Notes: generated from the sequence alone by a model not told the origin. 28,451 nucleotides of DNA from Anaerolineaceae bacterium (GCA_009885445.1 VFKQ01000183.1:1-28451), one strand, 5' to 3'; positions 5,987 to 13,943 are shown, counted from the first letter of the stretch. Program-made: numbers and translations.

Positions 5987-7300
5987 TTACAACAGCATCA
6001 CCTCCACCACCTCCCCCGCAGAGAGCCCCGTCGCGTCGGGCGGGATGCGCAGGAGGCCGTCGGCGGCGGCGAGGCTGAAGATGAGGTTGGATTTGCCGAA
6101 GATGGGCTCGGCGAAATACACCCCACCCCCGGCCCCTCCCCCAAGGGGGAGGGAAGATTGAGGAATTAATTTCACAGGCCACCAATCTTCGCGACCGGCT
6201 TGGGAGGCGAGATTAATTGTGAGACGCGCTTGAATTGTGGCGCGCGGGCGGGGGGATGCGCCCAAAAGTTTTTCGATAACCGGCAACAAAAATAAATATC
6301 CATTCACCAGCGCGCTGACGGGGTTGCCCGGCAGGCCGATCAGCGCGCGTCCATTCGCCGCGCCGAGAATCGTCGGTTTGCCGGGCCGCGTGTTGATGCC
6401 ATGCACCAGCACGCCCGGCGCGCCCAGCGAGCGAATCACGTCGGCGGTCATGTCGCGCGTCGACGCCGACGAACCCGCGCTGATGATGACGGCGTCACAT
6501 TCCGTCAACGCTTTTTGCGCCATCGTTTGCAATGCAGAAAAATCATCGCGGACAATTCCATACCGAATCGACTCGCCTCCGCCGCGCGTGATCAGCGCTG
6601 ACAACGTGTAAGCATTAACGTCACGCACCTGCCCCGCCCCCAGCGGGTGACCCGGCTCTACGACCTCGTCTCCGCTGGAAATTAATCCCACGCGCGGCTT
6701 GCGCACGACGTCCACGCTCGTCAGGCCGAGGGCCATCAGTCCGCCGATTTCTGCTTCGCGGATAATCGTCCCGCACGGAATCACGATTTGTCCCGCAGTC
6801 ACGTCTTCGCCGATGGCGATGATTCCATCCCCGGCGGCAACTGGACGCAGGATTTCGATTTCAGGATTCGCCACAGAGTGCACGGAGTCCACGGAGATTT
6901 GTTCTTTGTGTTCTCCGTGGTTAATGATCTGTGTATATTCCAACATCACCACTGCGTCCGCGCCGACGGGCAACATGCCGCCGGTGTGAATGGATGCGCA
7001 TTGCGCGGGACCAATCGTCAGCGCGGCGGGGGCGCCCATGGGAATCTCGCCGATGAGAGTCAAGTACGCGGGCAGAGAGTCGCTTGCGCCAAATGTGTCT
7101 GCGGCGCGGACGGCGAATCCGTCTACGGTGGAGCGCGGGAATTCGGGGAGAGGGTGCGGGGCGAGGATGTCGTGCGCGGTGACGCGGCCCAGGGCGAGAG
7201 CCGAGTCTATCGTGACTGAGTCCGCTATGGGCGCGGTCAGATGCGCGAGCAAAAGAGCGCGGGCTTCGTCAGGCGGGAGTAGAGTCAAAAATTCGGGCAT
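5987..7300 (-). CDS. moeA: Molybdopterin molybdotransferase MoeA, with two in-frame repeat inserts
   Basis: This 437-residue protein inserts molybdate into adenylylated molybdopterin. Visible marks are PRSTVDGFAVRAADT (55-69), IHTGGMLPVGADAVVMLEYT (104-123), LRPVAAGDGI, SSGDEVV (208-214), GQVRDVNAY (223-231), SAGSSASTRDMT (274-285), RPGKPTILG and GLPGNPVSA (322-330). It ends with the AEPIFGKSNL and GLLRIPPD segments of domain IV. Two stretches do not belong to the family: residues ~127-147 (a CACAGAG-type repeat) and ~381-394 (a glycine-rich stretch from a GGGGGAGGG palindrome). Both keep the frame. The leader is pyrimidine-rich with no Shine-Dalgarno. A molybdenum enzyme subunit at the window end is a likely user. 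Confidence 0.93.
   Translation of the reverse strand: MPEFLTLLPPDEARALLLAHLTAPIADSVTIDSALALGRVTAHDILAPHPLPEFPRSTVDGFAVRAADTFGASDSLPAYLTLIGEIPMGAPAALTIGPAQCASIHTGGMLPVGADAVVMLEYTQIINHGEHKEQISVDSVHSVANPEIEILRPVAAGDGIIAIGEDVTAGQIVIPCGTIIREAEIGGLMALGLTSVDVVRKPRVGLISSGDEVVEPGHPLGAGQVRDVNAYTLSALITRGGGESIRYGIVRDDFSALQTMAQKALTECDAVIISAGSSASTRDMTADVIRSLGAPGVLVHGINTRPGKPTILGAANGRALIGLPGNPVSALVNGYLFLLPVIEKLLGASPRPRATIQARLTINLASQAGREDWWPVKLIPQSSLPLGGGAGGGVYFAEPIFGKSNLIFSLAAADGLLRIPPDATGLSAGEVVEVMLL
6120..6156. repeat. C-rich/G-rich palindrome inside moeA
   Basis: CCCTCCCCC (6134-6142) is followed by AA and its exact reverse complement GGGGGAGGG (6145-6153), with a C-rich flank CCCCACCCCCGG. On the coding strand it encodes SSLPLGGGAGGGV in moeA. 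A relative with the same GGGGCCGGGGGTG core lies inside cofE (19752-19790). Confidence 0.75.
6870..6922. repeat. CCACAGAG-family repeat inside moeA
   Basis: GCCACAGAG followed by CACGGAG and CCACGGAGA faces TTCTCCGTGG, forming an inner stem. It encodes residues ~127-147 of MoeA (HGEHKEQISVDSVHSVA), between the EYTQ strand and the EIEILRPV strand, without breaking the frame. Confidence 0.7.
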
Positions 7301-7303
7301 GGA

Positions 7304-7460
7304 GGGAAAGGATGAAAGATGAAAGGATGAAGGATGAAGGATGAAGGATGAAGGATGAAAGTCGAAGGTCGAAGGTTGAAGGTTGAAAGTCGAAGGTTGA
7401 AAGTCGAAGGTTGAAAGTCGAAGGTCGAAGGTTGAAAGTCGAAGGTCGAAAGTCGAAGGT
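7304..7460. repeat. Seven-base tandem array (GGATGAA / AGTCGAA / GGTTGAA)
   Basis: About 20 units of seven bases, all ending in GAA: GATGAA variants nearest moeA, then mixed AGTCGAA, GGTCGAA and GGTTGAA. The array fills the whole gap between the stop codon of the UbiA-like gene (TGA, 7460-7462, minus strand) and the moeA start. Read with the genes it is pyrimidine-rich (TTCATCC, TTCGACC), so it gives moeA no ribosome site. Related units occur at 10678-10731 and 10964-11009. Confidence 0.9.
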
Positions 7461-8323
7461 CAGTGGAGGAAGAGGGTGATGGTGAGGGCGTAGGTGGTGA
7501 GCAGGAAAAGAGTTGCGGCGGTGAGGTTGAGGGCGCGCCAGTGAGGCGGTGCGCCGTTTGCGATGCTGCGCAGAAGGATGATTTGTAAAATGCCGAAGGG
7601 CAGGCCGAAAAGCGCGGGGCGGATGAGCGCGAATGATACACCCGCGAGAGGCGCGGCGGCGAAGAGGCAAAACGCGGCGAGCACGAGCGCGTGATGCAAT
7701 GGGACGACGCGTTGCCAGCCGAGGCGGGTGAGCAGGGTGATGCGTTCGTATTTGATGTCGCTGGCGAAGGATGAAAAATTGAGGGCGATGAAGCAGGCGG
7801 CGGCGAGCAGTGTCAGCGGCAAAGCGAGGACGGGAAGCAGGCGCTGAAATTTGTCGGCTTGCAAGAGGAAGCCCAAGGCGAGGGACACGTAACCGATGTG
7901 AAGCGCGAAGAAAAATTCCGCGAAGCCGCGGCGCACAAGGTTGAACGGCGGGACGGCGCAAACGAGAATGATGAAAAATGAAAGGCCGAGAAATGTGAGC
8001 GCGGAGGAATTCAAATGACCGAGGCTGTTTAAAAAATATGCGCACAGCGCGGCAAGTCCCAAAAAACCAAGCGCAGTGACAAGTAATCTGTCGCGCAGAC
8101 GGAATCGTTCGGCGCGAGTCTCGTTGGGCAGAATCGGTTCGTTGATGGGACGAAAAACTTCGACGAGGAAGTTTAGTGATATTTGCGCGAGGCAGATGAA
8201 GGTCAATCCGAGCGAGAACGCGGCGAGGTTTATTTTTGCGTCGAGATGGTTCGCGACAGCAACGCCGAGGATGTAGGCGATGGCGATGAAGAGGAGGTGG
8301 ACGGGGCGGGAGAGGGGAAGCAC
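7460..8323 (-). CDS. Multi-pass membrane protein, probably UbiA-family prenyltransferase
   Basis: This 287-residue protein has about eight or nine hydrophobic segments. The start (SRPVHLLFIAIAYILGVAVA) matches the R-P-x-H plus helix opening of UbiA enzymes. The first aspartate-rich loop is degenerate: FLVEVFRPINEPILPNETRAERFRLRDR sits where NDxxDxxxDxxN(R/K)P is expected, though the I-N-E-P-I step recalls it. The second loop, NFSSFASDIKYERITLLTRLGWQR, resembles the D-x-x-x-x-R-x-T pattern. If active, it would join a prenyl chain to an aromatic acceptor in menaquinone or lipid synthesis. The weak first motif leaves function open. The start is GTG with no clear Shine-Dalgarno. It lies between moeA and an aminotransferase, separated by repeats. 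Confidence 0.6.
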   Translation of the reverse strand: MLPLSRPVHLLFIAIAYILGVAVANHLDAKINLAAFSLGLTFICLAQISLNFLVEVFRPINEPILPNETRAERFRLRDRLLVTALGFLGLAALCAYFLNSLGHLNSSALTFLGLSFFIILVCAVPPFNLVRRGFAEFFFALHIGYVSLALGFLLQADKFQRLLPVLALPLTLLAAACFIALNFSSFASDIKYERITLLTRLGWQRVVPLHHALVLAAFCLFAAAPLAGVSFALIRPALFGLPFGILQIILLRSIANGAPPHWRALNLTAATLFLLTTYALTITLFLH

Positions 8324-8345
8324 GGGAGGTAATTGGTAAATGATA

Positions 8346-8480
8346 ATTGAGGGTGAGGATTAGAGAATTGGAGAATTAGAGATTGGAGACTGGAGATTGG
8401 GTGGTTGAGTAGCCGCGTTCGTTGCGGAATAGCGAGACCGAGAGCTGGAGAATTGAGACTGGAGAATTGAAGACTGGGGA
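8346..8480. repeat. GAGAATTG/GGAGACT tandem array interrupted by a CTCGACCACC-type element
   Basis: Units such as GAATTGGA, GAATTAGA, GATTGGA and GACTGGA (7-8 bases) run from 8346 to 8398 and again from 8442 to 8480. Between them is GGTGGTTGAGTAGCC...AGCGAGACCGAG (8399-8441), a relative of the foldback at 21228-21384. The array abuts the TAA stop of the aminotransferase gene (8481-8483, minus strand). It fills the gap to the UbiA-like gene. Confidence 0.8.
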
Positions 8481-9578
8481 TTAGATGAAGTCTTCGAGGC
8501 GTTCAACGGCCTCGGGGAGATTCTTTCTGCCGAGGCCGATGCGGAAGTGGTTTTGGGTGTCGTCGTACATTGTGCCTGGGAGGAGCATGATGCCGGCTTG
8601 CTGGACGATGCGCTCGCAAAATTTTTCGATGTCGCCTTGTAATAATTTTGGGAAACCCATTGAGCCGGCTTGCGGGCGGACCCAGCTAAATAGATCGGCG
8701 TGACGGGTAAAAAAATCGTCAACAAGGACGACGTTGCTTTTGATGATGGCGAGATTGCGGTCAATTAATTTTTGGCGGTTGCGCATGGCCACTTCAGCGA
8801 GAAATTCACTCGGCGCAGAGTTGCAAATCGTTGTGTAGTCTTTTAGACCAGCCATGCTCTCGTAAATCTTTTTGTTTTTCGTGGCCACCCAGCCAATGCG
8901 CAGACCGGCCAAACCATAAGTCTTGGATGTGACGCCCAGCGAAACGGCATGCTCGCCATAGTCACATGCGGCGGGCAGGCGCGTGGACGGGTCGTATTCC
9001 GATTCGCGGTAGACTTCATCAGAAAATAAAATTAAATTTTTCTCTTGCGCAAATTGATTGAGCGCATCAAAATCGGCACGGGACATTAAATAGCCGGTGG
9101 GGTTATGCGGCGTGTTGACGACGATGACTTTGGTGTTTGGGCGGACGAGGGCGCGCAGTTCGTCCAAGTCCAGCGCCCAGTTGTTTTCTGCGCGGGCCAT
9201 CCACGAGCTGACTTCGCAACCGATGCCTTTTGCAACTTCGCTTAACGATTGATACCCAGGCGAGTGAACGATGATGTGGTCGTCCGCTTGCAAGGTGGCG
9301 TGCATGAAAAGATAAATGGCTTCGCCCGCGCCAGTGTGTACCAAAATATCTTCCGCTTGAATGCTGGTGTACAGATTGCAAATCTCCTTTCGCAAAGCGG
9401 GACTGCCCTGCGATTCGGTATAACCCAGCCAAACATTTTGAAATTTCTGCGCGGCATCTGGCTCGAAGGCAAGCAAGTCCGCGATAGACATGGCTTCACA
9501 GTCTGACGAGGAGAGCAGAAATTCTGCGTTGAATTCATATTTGGCAAAGTAGCGTTCGAGCTTGAATGGAGGGAGCAT
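8481..9578 (-). CDS. PLP-dependent aminotransferase, class I/II
   Basis: This fold-type I enzyme has about 365 residues from the chosen start MLPPFKLERYF. It shows LGYTESQGSPALRKEI, an HTGAGEAI cofactor loop, VNTPHNPTGY (substrate and PLP contacts), FSDEVYRE, and the lysine site SLGVTSKTYGLAGLRIGW, whose SK provides the Schiff-base lysine. RIGLGRKNLPEA near the end holds the carboxylate-binding arginine. The amino donor and acceptor cannot be read. An upstream in-frame ATG (9623) would start inside a repeat; ATG 9578 has AAGGA about nine bases upstream and fits the family N-terminus. It probably follows the DinB-like gene in one transcript. Confidence 0.88.
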   Translation of the reverse strand: MLPPFKLERYFAKYEFNAEFLLSSSDCEAMSIADLLAFEPDAAQKFQNVWLGYTESQGSPALRKEICNLYTSIQAEDILVHTGAGEAIYLFMHATLQADDHIIVHSPGYQSLSEVAKGIGCEVSSWMARAENNWALDLDELRALVRPNTKVIVVNTPHNPTGYLMSRADFDALNQFAQEKNLILFSDEVYRESEYDPSTRLPAACDYGEHAVSLGVTSKTYGLAGLRIGWVATKNKKIYESMAGLKDYTTICNSAPSEFLAEVAMRNRQKLIDRNLAIIKSNVVLVDDFFTRHADLFSWVRPQAGSMGFPKLLQGDIEKFCERIVQQAGIMLLPGTMYDDTQNHFRIGLGRKNLPEAVERLEDFI

Positions 9579-9597
9579 TTGGGGGATTCCTTTTTTG

Positions 9598-9694
9598 AAA
9601 CACAAAGGACACGAAGTACACAAAGGCTATCGCGCAATTAACCTTCGTGACCTTTCCCGAAGAACATCGGGACGATGTGTGTCCTTCGTGTTTA
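9598..9694. repeat. CACAAAGGACACGAAG-type palindrome, copy 3
   Basis: AAACACAAAGGACACGAAG at the left faces GTGTGTCCTTCGTGTTT at the right, with an inner CCCGA...TCGGG stem. On the minus strand the element starts at the TAA stop of the DinB-like gene (9692-9694) and ends just before the Shine-Dalgarno of the aminotransferase gene, so the entire spacer is repeat. Confidence 0.75.
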
Positions 9695-10165
9695 AAGATT
9701 TACAACCTTCTTCAAATCGCGGTAATGCGTTTGATTATGGATGTACAACATTTTGATCATCTCGCGCAGAGCGGTCTGTCCCAAAAATGGATGGCGGCCC
9801 GTGATTTCGAGTTCCGCTTCTTGCAGGCTCGCCACCCACGCAACTGCATTTTCGCGCATAGATTTATATTGCTCCAGCAATTCAACGGGCGTGAGTTCGC
9901 CTGACTTTTCCTGTTGACGCGCGTTGTAGCGGTCAATCGAAAAATCGTCCGCCACGCCAGCGCCGCCGAGGCGAATCTCCTCAAAGAGTCTGAGCAGTCC
10001 GCGCTCAGAGGTGACGAAGTGCGCCAGCACATTGCGCACCGTCCACACTGAGTCTTCGGTGTACACGTCCATTTGCCATTGCGCGTCGGAAAGTCCGCTG
10101 AAGAAAGTGACGAAGCGCTCCCCTTCGGTTTTGAGTTTGTTGGCGAGGTCGGTGGGTTCGGGCAT
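9692..10165 (-). CDS. DinB-like four-helix protein
   Basis: This 157-residue protein fits the DinB/YfiT four-helix-bundle family. It has LSDAQWQMDVYTEDSVWTVRNVLAHFVTSERGL with a first histidine in LAHF, a middle helix pair, and C-terminal LREMIKMLYIHNQTHYRDLKKV with two further histidines; these three form the usual metal site. Members include thiol-S-transferases and many stress proteins of unknown substrate. GGAG lies five bases before ATG, supplied by the end of the adjacent CAGTNNT array. It sits 39 bases after the SDR gene and is likely co-transcribed with it. Confidence 0.8.
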   Translation of the reverse strand: MPEPTDLANKLKTEGERFVTFFSGLSDAQWQMDVYTEDSVWTVRNVLAHFVTSERGLLRLFEEIRLGGAGVADDFSIDRYNARQQEKSGELTPVELLEQYKSMRENAVAWVASLQEAELEITGRHPFLGQTALREMIKMLYIHNQTHYRDLKKVVNL

Positions 10166-10173
10166 TTTGACTC

Positions 10174-10208
10174 CAGTGTTCAGTGATCAGTTTTCAGTAA
10201 TCAGTCAA
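10174..10208. repeat. CAGTNNT seven-base tandem array, five units
   Basis: Units are CAGTGTT, CAGTGAT, CAGTTTT, CAGTAAT and CAGTCAA in perfect seven-base phase. On the coding strand the array begins inside the TGA stop of the SDR gene and runs almost to the ribosome site of the DinB-like gene. Relatives lie at 19315-19393 and, inside a gene, at 28143-28197. Confidence 0.9.
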
Positions 10209-10957
10209 ACCAAAGAATATCCACCATCGATGACGATGGTCTGACCGGTGACATATTCATTGCGGACTAAAAACTCGAGCGCCGACGAAATCTCCTCGGG
10301 TCGGGCCGCGCGTTTGAGCGGGGTGCCCGCCACGAGTTTGTCCCAGCCCTCGGGCGAGACCACGTCCGATGACAGGACGAGTCCCGGCGCAATAGCGTTG
10401 ACTCGAATCGACGGGGCAAAGGCGCGCGCTAAAACTTTGGTCAGCGATTCGAGTCCGGCCTTGCTGACGGTGTATGCCGAATAGCGACTCCATGCTTTTT
10501 GCGCGCCGATGTCCACGATGTTGACGATCAGTCCGCCGGAGGGCATGCGTTTAGCGGCTTCGCGGGCGAGCAAAAACGGAGCGCGCAGATTCAGGTCGAG
10601 CGACTCGTCCCAGTCCGCGAGGGAGATGTCTGCGGGGCGACCGATGTGCATAATGGCGGCGGAGTTGACTAATACAGAAAAGATGAAAGCGTCGCCCTGA
10701 GCTTGTCGAAGGGATGAAGGATGAAAGATGGAATCAACCTGGGCAAAAAGTGATTCGATTTCTGCGGGCTTGGTTAGGTCGGCTTTCAAGAGATGCACAA
10801 CGCGGCCAAGTGACTCGATTTCGGATTTTGTTTGTTGGGCATCTGCTTCGGAAGCATGATAATGAAGGAGGATGTCGAATCCCATGCGCGCGAGTGACAA
10901 GGCGAATTCTTTGCCAAGTCTATGTGCGCCGCCGGTGACGAGAGCGAGGTTAGGCAT
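10205..10957 (-). CDS. Short-chain dehydrogenase/reductase, pteridine-reductase-like, with a repeat-derived insert
   Basis: This 250-residue classical SDR has TGGAHRLG (8-15) for NADPH, ADLT (59-62), LVNSAA (96-101), and catalytic Y162-x3-K166 (YTVSK). The serine position of the triad appears as VDIG (148-151), and the end is GQTIVIDGGYSLV. An aspartate at the serine site and the TGGAHRLG form are seen in FolM/pteridine reductases, so reduction of a pterin is plausible. Residues ~76-94 (IFHPSSLRQAQGDAFIF) come from a repeat at 10678-10731 and lengthen the loop before the NSAA strand. The protein still looks intact. No Shine-Dalgarno is visible; a pyrimidine-rich array precedes ATG. Confidence 0.85.
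   Translation of the reverse strand: MPNLALVTGGAHRLGKEFALSLARMGFDILLHYHASEADAQQTKSEIESLGRVVHLLKADLTKPAEIESLFAQVDSIFHPSSLRQAQGDAFIFSVLVNSAAIMHIGRPADISLADWDESLDLNLRAPFLLAREAAKRMPSGGLIVNIVDIGAQKAWSRYSAYTVSKAGLESLTKVLARAFAPSIRVNAIAPGLVLSSDVVSPEGWDKLVAGTPLKRAARPEEISSALEFLVRNEYVTGQTIVIDGGYSLV
10678..10731. repeat. Composite repeat inside the SDR gene
   Basis: AGATGAA-type units flank CGCCCTGAGCTTGTCGAAGG, followed by GGATGAAGGATGAAAGATGG. The array units match the spacer family at 7304-7460. The element is read through in frame on the minus strand. Confidence 0.75.
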
Positions 10958-10963
10958 GGGGAA

Positions 10964-11009
10964 AAGATGAAAGATGAAGGTTGAAGTGCGAAAGATGAAA
11001 GATGAAAGA
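10964..11009. repeat. AGATGAA/GGTTGAA seven-base array ahead of the SDR gene
   Basis: Units are AGATGAA, AGATGAA, GGTTGAA, GTGCGAA, AGATGAA, AGATGAA. It ends seven bases before the SDR ATG (minus strand). Next to it, 11011-11035, are direct repeats of AGTTTGAT. Confidence 0.8.
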
Positions 11010-11040
11010 AAACAGTTTGATAGTTTGATAGTTATGTGGT

Positions 11041-11080
11041 TTGCCCGTTACGTGTCTACCTGTGTACTTATCTACTTCTA
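11041..11080. repeat. 8-base GTARACAN array starting at the proline dehydrogenase stop
   Basis: On the plus strand, TGTCTACC, TGTGTACT and TATCTACT. Read with the gene on the minus strand, the array starts with the TAG stop itself: GTAGAA, GTAGATAA, GTACACAG, GTAGACAC. Confidence 0.75.
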
Positions 11081-12040
11081 CGCCCTAAAGAAATTCGACA
11101 CAAAGAACCAGACGTTCGCGGGGCGCTCGGCGAGTCGGCGCATGAAGTACGGGTACCAGCGTGTGCCAAAGGGGACGTAGACGCGCACAGAGTATCCATC
11201 TTTTACAAGCTTTGTCTGCACATCGCGACGGATTCCGTAAAGCATTTGAAACTCATACATGTCCTGGGCCAGGCCCAATTTATTTGCATAAGATATGGCA
11301 AATTGGATTCGTTTATCGTCATGCGTGGCAACCGCCAACAGCGCGGGTGTACGTCCGTCGGCGCTGAGGTGATAGTCGCTTGCGGCGGCCTGGTCGAGGA
11401 CGAGCTTGGCCAGCAGGTCGTAATTCGCGTCGGTGTCCTCTTTTTTGGGAAAGGCCTTTTCGGGCGACTCGTTGTATGCGCCCTTAACGATGCGCAAACG
11501 GGTTTTCATTTCGAGCAAGCGCTTCAAGTCCGCTTCAGAGCGCAGGAGGTAAGCCTGCACCACGAGGCCGAAGTGCTCGCTGGTAAATCCGCGCGCGAGC
11601 ATGGCGGACTGAATCGCGAAGGTTACATCGGTGTAGGGCGTGTCCTCCATGTCAATGCGCACGAAGATGCCATGCTCGCGCGCGCGTTGCAGGATGCGCA
11701 GAAGATTGTCGCGACAGAGGGCCTCATCGAGGCCGATGCCGATTTGGGTGAGTTTGATCGAGACGTTGGCACGCACGCCCGAACGCTGAATCTCGTCGAG
11801 GGTGGCGAGGATGTCTGCGGTGGCCTGTGCCGATTCCTCTGCAGTGGAGGTGTGCTCGCCCAGATGATCCAGCGTGGTGTTGATGCCGGCGCTGTTCAAT
11901 TCACGAACAACACTGATGGCTTGCTCGAGATTTTGTCCGGCCACAAAACGGGAGGCCAGCCTCCACGCAAACGGCCAGCCCATCACCATTTTTTGCGCCC
12001 AGGGCGCTTTGGATAAATAGATGAAAAAAACTCGAAGCAT
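11078..12040 (-). CDS. Proline dehydrogenase (FAD-dependent)
   Basis: This is a single-domain proline dehydrogenase of about 320 residues, the short bacterial form lacking the P5C dehydrogenase half. It oxidises proline to pyrroline-5-carboxylate and passes electrons to the quinone pool. Visible segments are TTLDHLGEHT near the N-terminus, NVSIKLTQIG, FVRIDMEDTPYTD (134-146), VVQAYLLRSEADL, RLRIVKGAY, LAVATHDDKRI, EFQMLYGIRRD, and the signature VRVYVPFGTRWYPYFMRRLAERPAN. ATG 12040 is preceded by GAGGG ten bases away; an in-frame GTG at 12067 is less likely. No P5C dehydrogenase gene is nearby. Confidence 0.92.
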   Translation of the reverse strand: MLRVFFIYLSKAPWAQKMVMGWPFAWRLASRFVAGQNLEQAISVVRELNSAGINTTLDHLGEHTSTAEESAQATADILATLDEIQRSGVRANVSIKLTQIGIGLDEALCRDNLLRILQRAREHGIFVRIDMEDTPYTDVTFAIQSAMLARGFTSEHFGLVVQAYLLRSEADLKRLLEMKTRLRIVKGAYNESPEKAFPKKEDTDANYDLLAKLVLDQAAASDYHLSADGRTPALLAVATHDDKRIQFAISYANKLGLAQDMYEFQMLYGIRRDVQTKLVKDGYSVRVYVPFGTRWYPYFMRRLAERPANVWFFVSNFFRA

Positions 12041-12092
12041 ATTGTGCAGACCCTCAGTGACGCCCACATTCGCGCAGGCGGGATAACTTACT

Positions 12093-12172
12093 TGTTTACG
12101 TTTCTACGTGTCTACTTGTTTACCTGTCTACTTGTCTACCTGTCTACGTGTTTACTTGTCTACGTTTCTGCT
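12093..12172. repeat. Longest TGTYTACN 8-base array, ten units
   Basis: Ten consecutive eight-base units from TGTTTACG to TTTCTGCT, almost all fitting TGTYTACN; only the last base of each unit varies freely. It lies in the 293-base divergent gap between proline dehydrogenase and the next gene. Bases 12173-12300 show no gene or other clear element. Confidence 0.93.
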
Positions 12173-12306
12173 TGCACTCAAGCGCGTATTCTACCGCGAC
12201 TTGCGCCAAAGTCTAAGCACTCGCTAACACGGACTGAGCCTAAACAGAGACCCTGGCTGGGAAAAGGCGCGGCACCCTGTAGCATATCCGACATACCTGC
12301 CTATGT

Positions 12307-12312
12307 TATACT
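12307..12312 (+). promoter_or_regulatory. Possible -10 box (TATACT) for the beta-lactamase-fold gene
   Basis: TATACT lies 21 bases before the GTG start; no good -35 is visible. Between them is a four-codon open frame (ATG at 12323 to TGA at 12335) whose stop overlaps the GTG. It may be chance. Confidence 0.35.
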
Positions 12313-12333
12313 TTTTTTCACCATGAGGTATTT

Positions 12334-13824
12334 GTGAACAATCGAAACGCATCCCTGCTAACGCGCGCCGTATCTGCGCTCATGCTAAGCACAGCCATCA
12401 TTATGACCATCGTTGCGCTGACGGGTTACAGCAAACAGCGCAACAGCTACCCTCAGGGCATGACGATTGCCGGAGTCTCCGTCGGTGGCGTGGATCCGCA
12501 GACGGCCTCACAGCGCGTCTTGCAGGTTTATTCAACGCCCGTACAAATTCAATACGGCGGCGCAGTAATTCAGATAGACCCATTTGTCATCGGCTTTCAA
12601 TTGGACATGGACACCATGTTGGCCGCCGCAGACTTAAGTCGAACGGGCGCCTCGTTCTGGGGCGGATACTGGCAATATTTGTGGAACCGCGAACCGGCTC
12701 CGGCCAACATTCCGCTCAGCGCAAGTTTCTCAGAAGATAGATTGCGCCAATATCTGACCGATGAAATTGCGCCGCGCTACGACCTCCCTGCCACGCCTGC
12801 CCAACCCATCGCCGGCGGCGGATTTACGCCGAGCATTCCCGGGCAATTGCTGGATGTTGAACGCGCCATCGTTCTCATCGAAGACGCGCTGGCTTCACCC
12901 ACAAATCGAACGGTGGCATTGTCGTTTAATCGCGAAGATGCCGCTCGTCCCACTTTGGATATTTTGCAAGTCCTGCTTAAAGGCACCATTAAGCGCTACG
13001 AGTTTGACGGCGTGATCGGCGTCTATATGCTTGACCTGCAAACCAGGCAAGTGATTCACTTTGCCCAAAACAACGGGCAGGAACTTTCCGTCTCACCGGA
13101 TGTGGCCTTCACCGCCTCCAGCACCGCCAAGATCCCGATCATGGTTTCGTATTTCGGTCAATACGGCACAACCGCGCTTGAGCCGAACACGTTGGAAGCC
13201 ATGCTGAATATGATTCGCCGCTCCGAGAATCCGCCCGCCGACAGGTTCATGAGCGGCCTCGACGAAGCGCGCGGGCCGCTGATCGTCACCGAGAAGATGA
13301 GCGCACTCGGCCTGCTCAACACTTTCATGGCCGGTTACTTCTTCGACGGCGCGCCATTGTTGCAGGTATTCCCCACGCCCTCAAATTCACGCACGGATGT
13401 AGACACCAACCCAGACCGCTACAACCAGACCACGCCCTCCGATATGGGCGTGTTGCTCGAAGATTTATATCAATGCGCCGAAGATGGCGGCGGCGCGTTC
13501 GTGGCCGTCTTTCCTGCCACCATGAACCAGGAAATTTGTCAGCAAATGGTCGAAATTCTGGTGCAGGATAAACTCGGCGCGCTCTTTCAAGCCGGCCTGC
13601 CCGAGGGTACGCGCATCGCACACAAGCACGGTTGGGTGACGAACACCGCTGGCGTGATCGATAACGTCGGCGACGCGGCCATTGTCTACACACCCGGCGG
13701 AAATTACATCCTCGTCACTTACACCTATCATCCCGCGCAAATCGTTTGGGACAGCACGGCTAACCCACTGTTTGCTGAAATCTCGATGGCGGTGTACAAC
13801 TATTTCAACGTGCCGAGTCAATAA
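12334..13824 (+). CDS. Membrane-anchored beta-lactamase-fold serine hydrolase with N-terminal YoaR/VanW-like domain
   Basis: This 496-residue protein has a hydrophobic segment at about 12-30 that anchors or exports it. Residues 42-210 resemble the putative peptidoglycan-binding domain of YoaR/VanW proteins (GMTIAGVSVGGVDPQTASQRV). The C-terminal half has a class-A beta-lactamase layout: S263-T-A-K266 (SxxK nucleophile), S297-E-N299 (SxN) and K431-H-G433 in the KTG position. It is likely a cell-wall peptidase or inactive relative rather than a resistance enzyme, since the third motif has His for Thr. GTG is the start, with AGGT only four bases upstream. A hairpin at 13900-13940 follows. Confidence 0.82.
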   Translation: MNNRNASLLTRAVSALMLSTAIIMTIVALTGYSKQRNSYPQGMTIAGVSVGGVDPQTASQRVLQVYSTPVQIQYGGAVIQIDPFVIGFQLDMDTMLAAADLSRTGASFWGGYWQYLWNREPAPANIPLSASFSEDRLRQYLTDEIAPRYDLPATPAQPIAGGGFTPSIPGQLLDVERAIVLIEDALASPTNRTVALSFNREDAARPTLDILQVLLKGTIKRYEFDGVIGVYMLDLQTRQVIHFAQNNGQELSVSPDVAFTASSTAKIPIMVSYFGQYGTTALEPNTLEAMLNMIRRSENPPADRFMSGLDEARGPLIVTEKMSALGLLNTFMAGYFFDGAPLLQVFPTPSNSRTDVDTNPDRYNQTTPSDMGVLLEDLYQCAEDGGGAFVAVFPATMNQEICQQMVEILVQDKLGALFQAGLPEGTRIAHKHGWVTNTAGVIDNVGDAAIVYTPGGNYILVTYTYHPAQIVWDSTANPLFAEISMAVYNYFNVPSQ

Positions 13825-13831
13825 GAGCTTT

Positions 13832-13874
13832 AGCCACAAAGTACGCAGAGAAAAACTCTGTGCGCTCTTTGGCT
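13832..13874. repeat. GCCACAAAG...CTTTGGC palindrome, copy 4
   Basis: AGCCACAAAG with CGCAGAG at the left faces CTCTGTGCG and CTCTTTGGCT at the right with a short A-rich loop. It begins seven bases after the stop of the beta-lactamase-fold gene and may end its transcript. Confidence 0.75.
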
Positions 13875-13899
13875 AAAAAAATAAGGCCGCTTGCAACTT

Positions 13900-13940
13900 C
13901 AGAAACCCGCTTTCTCTCCAATCGAGAAAGCGGGTTTCTG
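13900..13940. repeat. Perfect 17-base inverted repeat (possible terminator)
   Basis: The left arm 13900-13916 (CAGAAACCCGCTTTCTC) pairs exactly with 13924-13940 around a seven-base loop. Only a short AT-rich tail follows, so intrinsic termination is possible but not clear. The right arm ends three bases before a TATAAT box. Confidence 0.85.
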
Positions 13941-13943
13941 ATT

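Noticed and set aside
11036..12016. Long plus-strand open frame (326 codons) opposite proline dehydrogenase
   Set aside because: It is antisense to a gene with clear proline dehydrogenase motifs, starts in a repeat and matches no fold; a GC-skew shadow.
12093..12172. CRISPR array
   Set aside because: Units are eight bases with no 25-40 base spacers and no cas genes are present; it is a simple tandem array.
12323..12337. Four-codon leader peptide overlapping the GTG of the beta-lactamase-fold gene
   Set aside because: Too short to judge, with no sign of attenuation or a code bias; noted only as a possible coupling.
12334..13824. Antibiotic-resistance beta-lactamase
   Set aside because: The fold and SxxK are present, but it has an anchor, a YoaR/VanW-like domain and a KHG motif rather than KTG; a cell-wall role is more likely.
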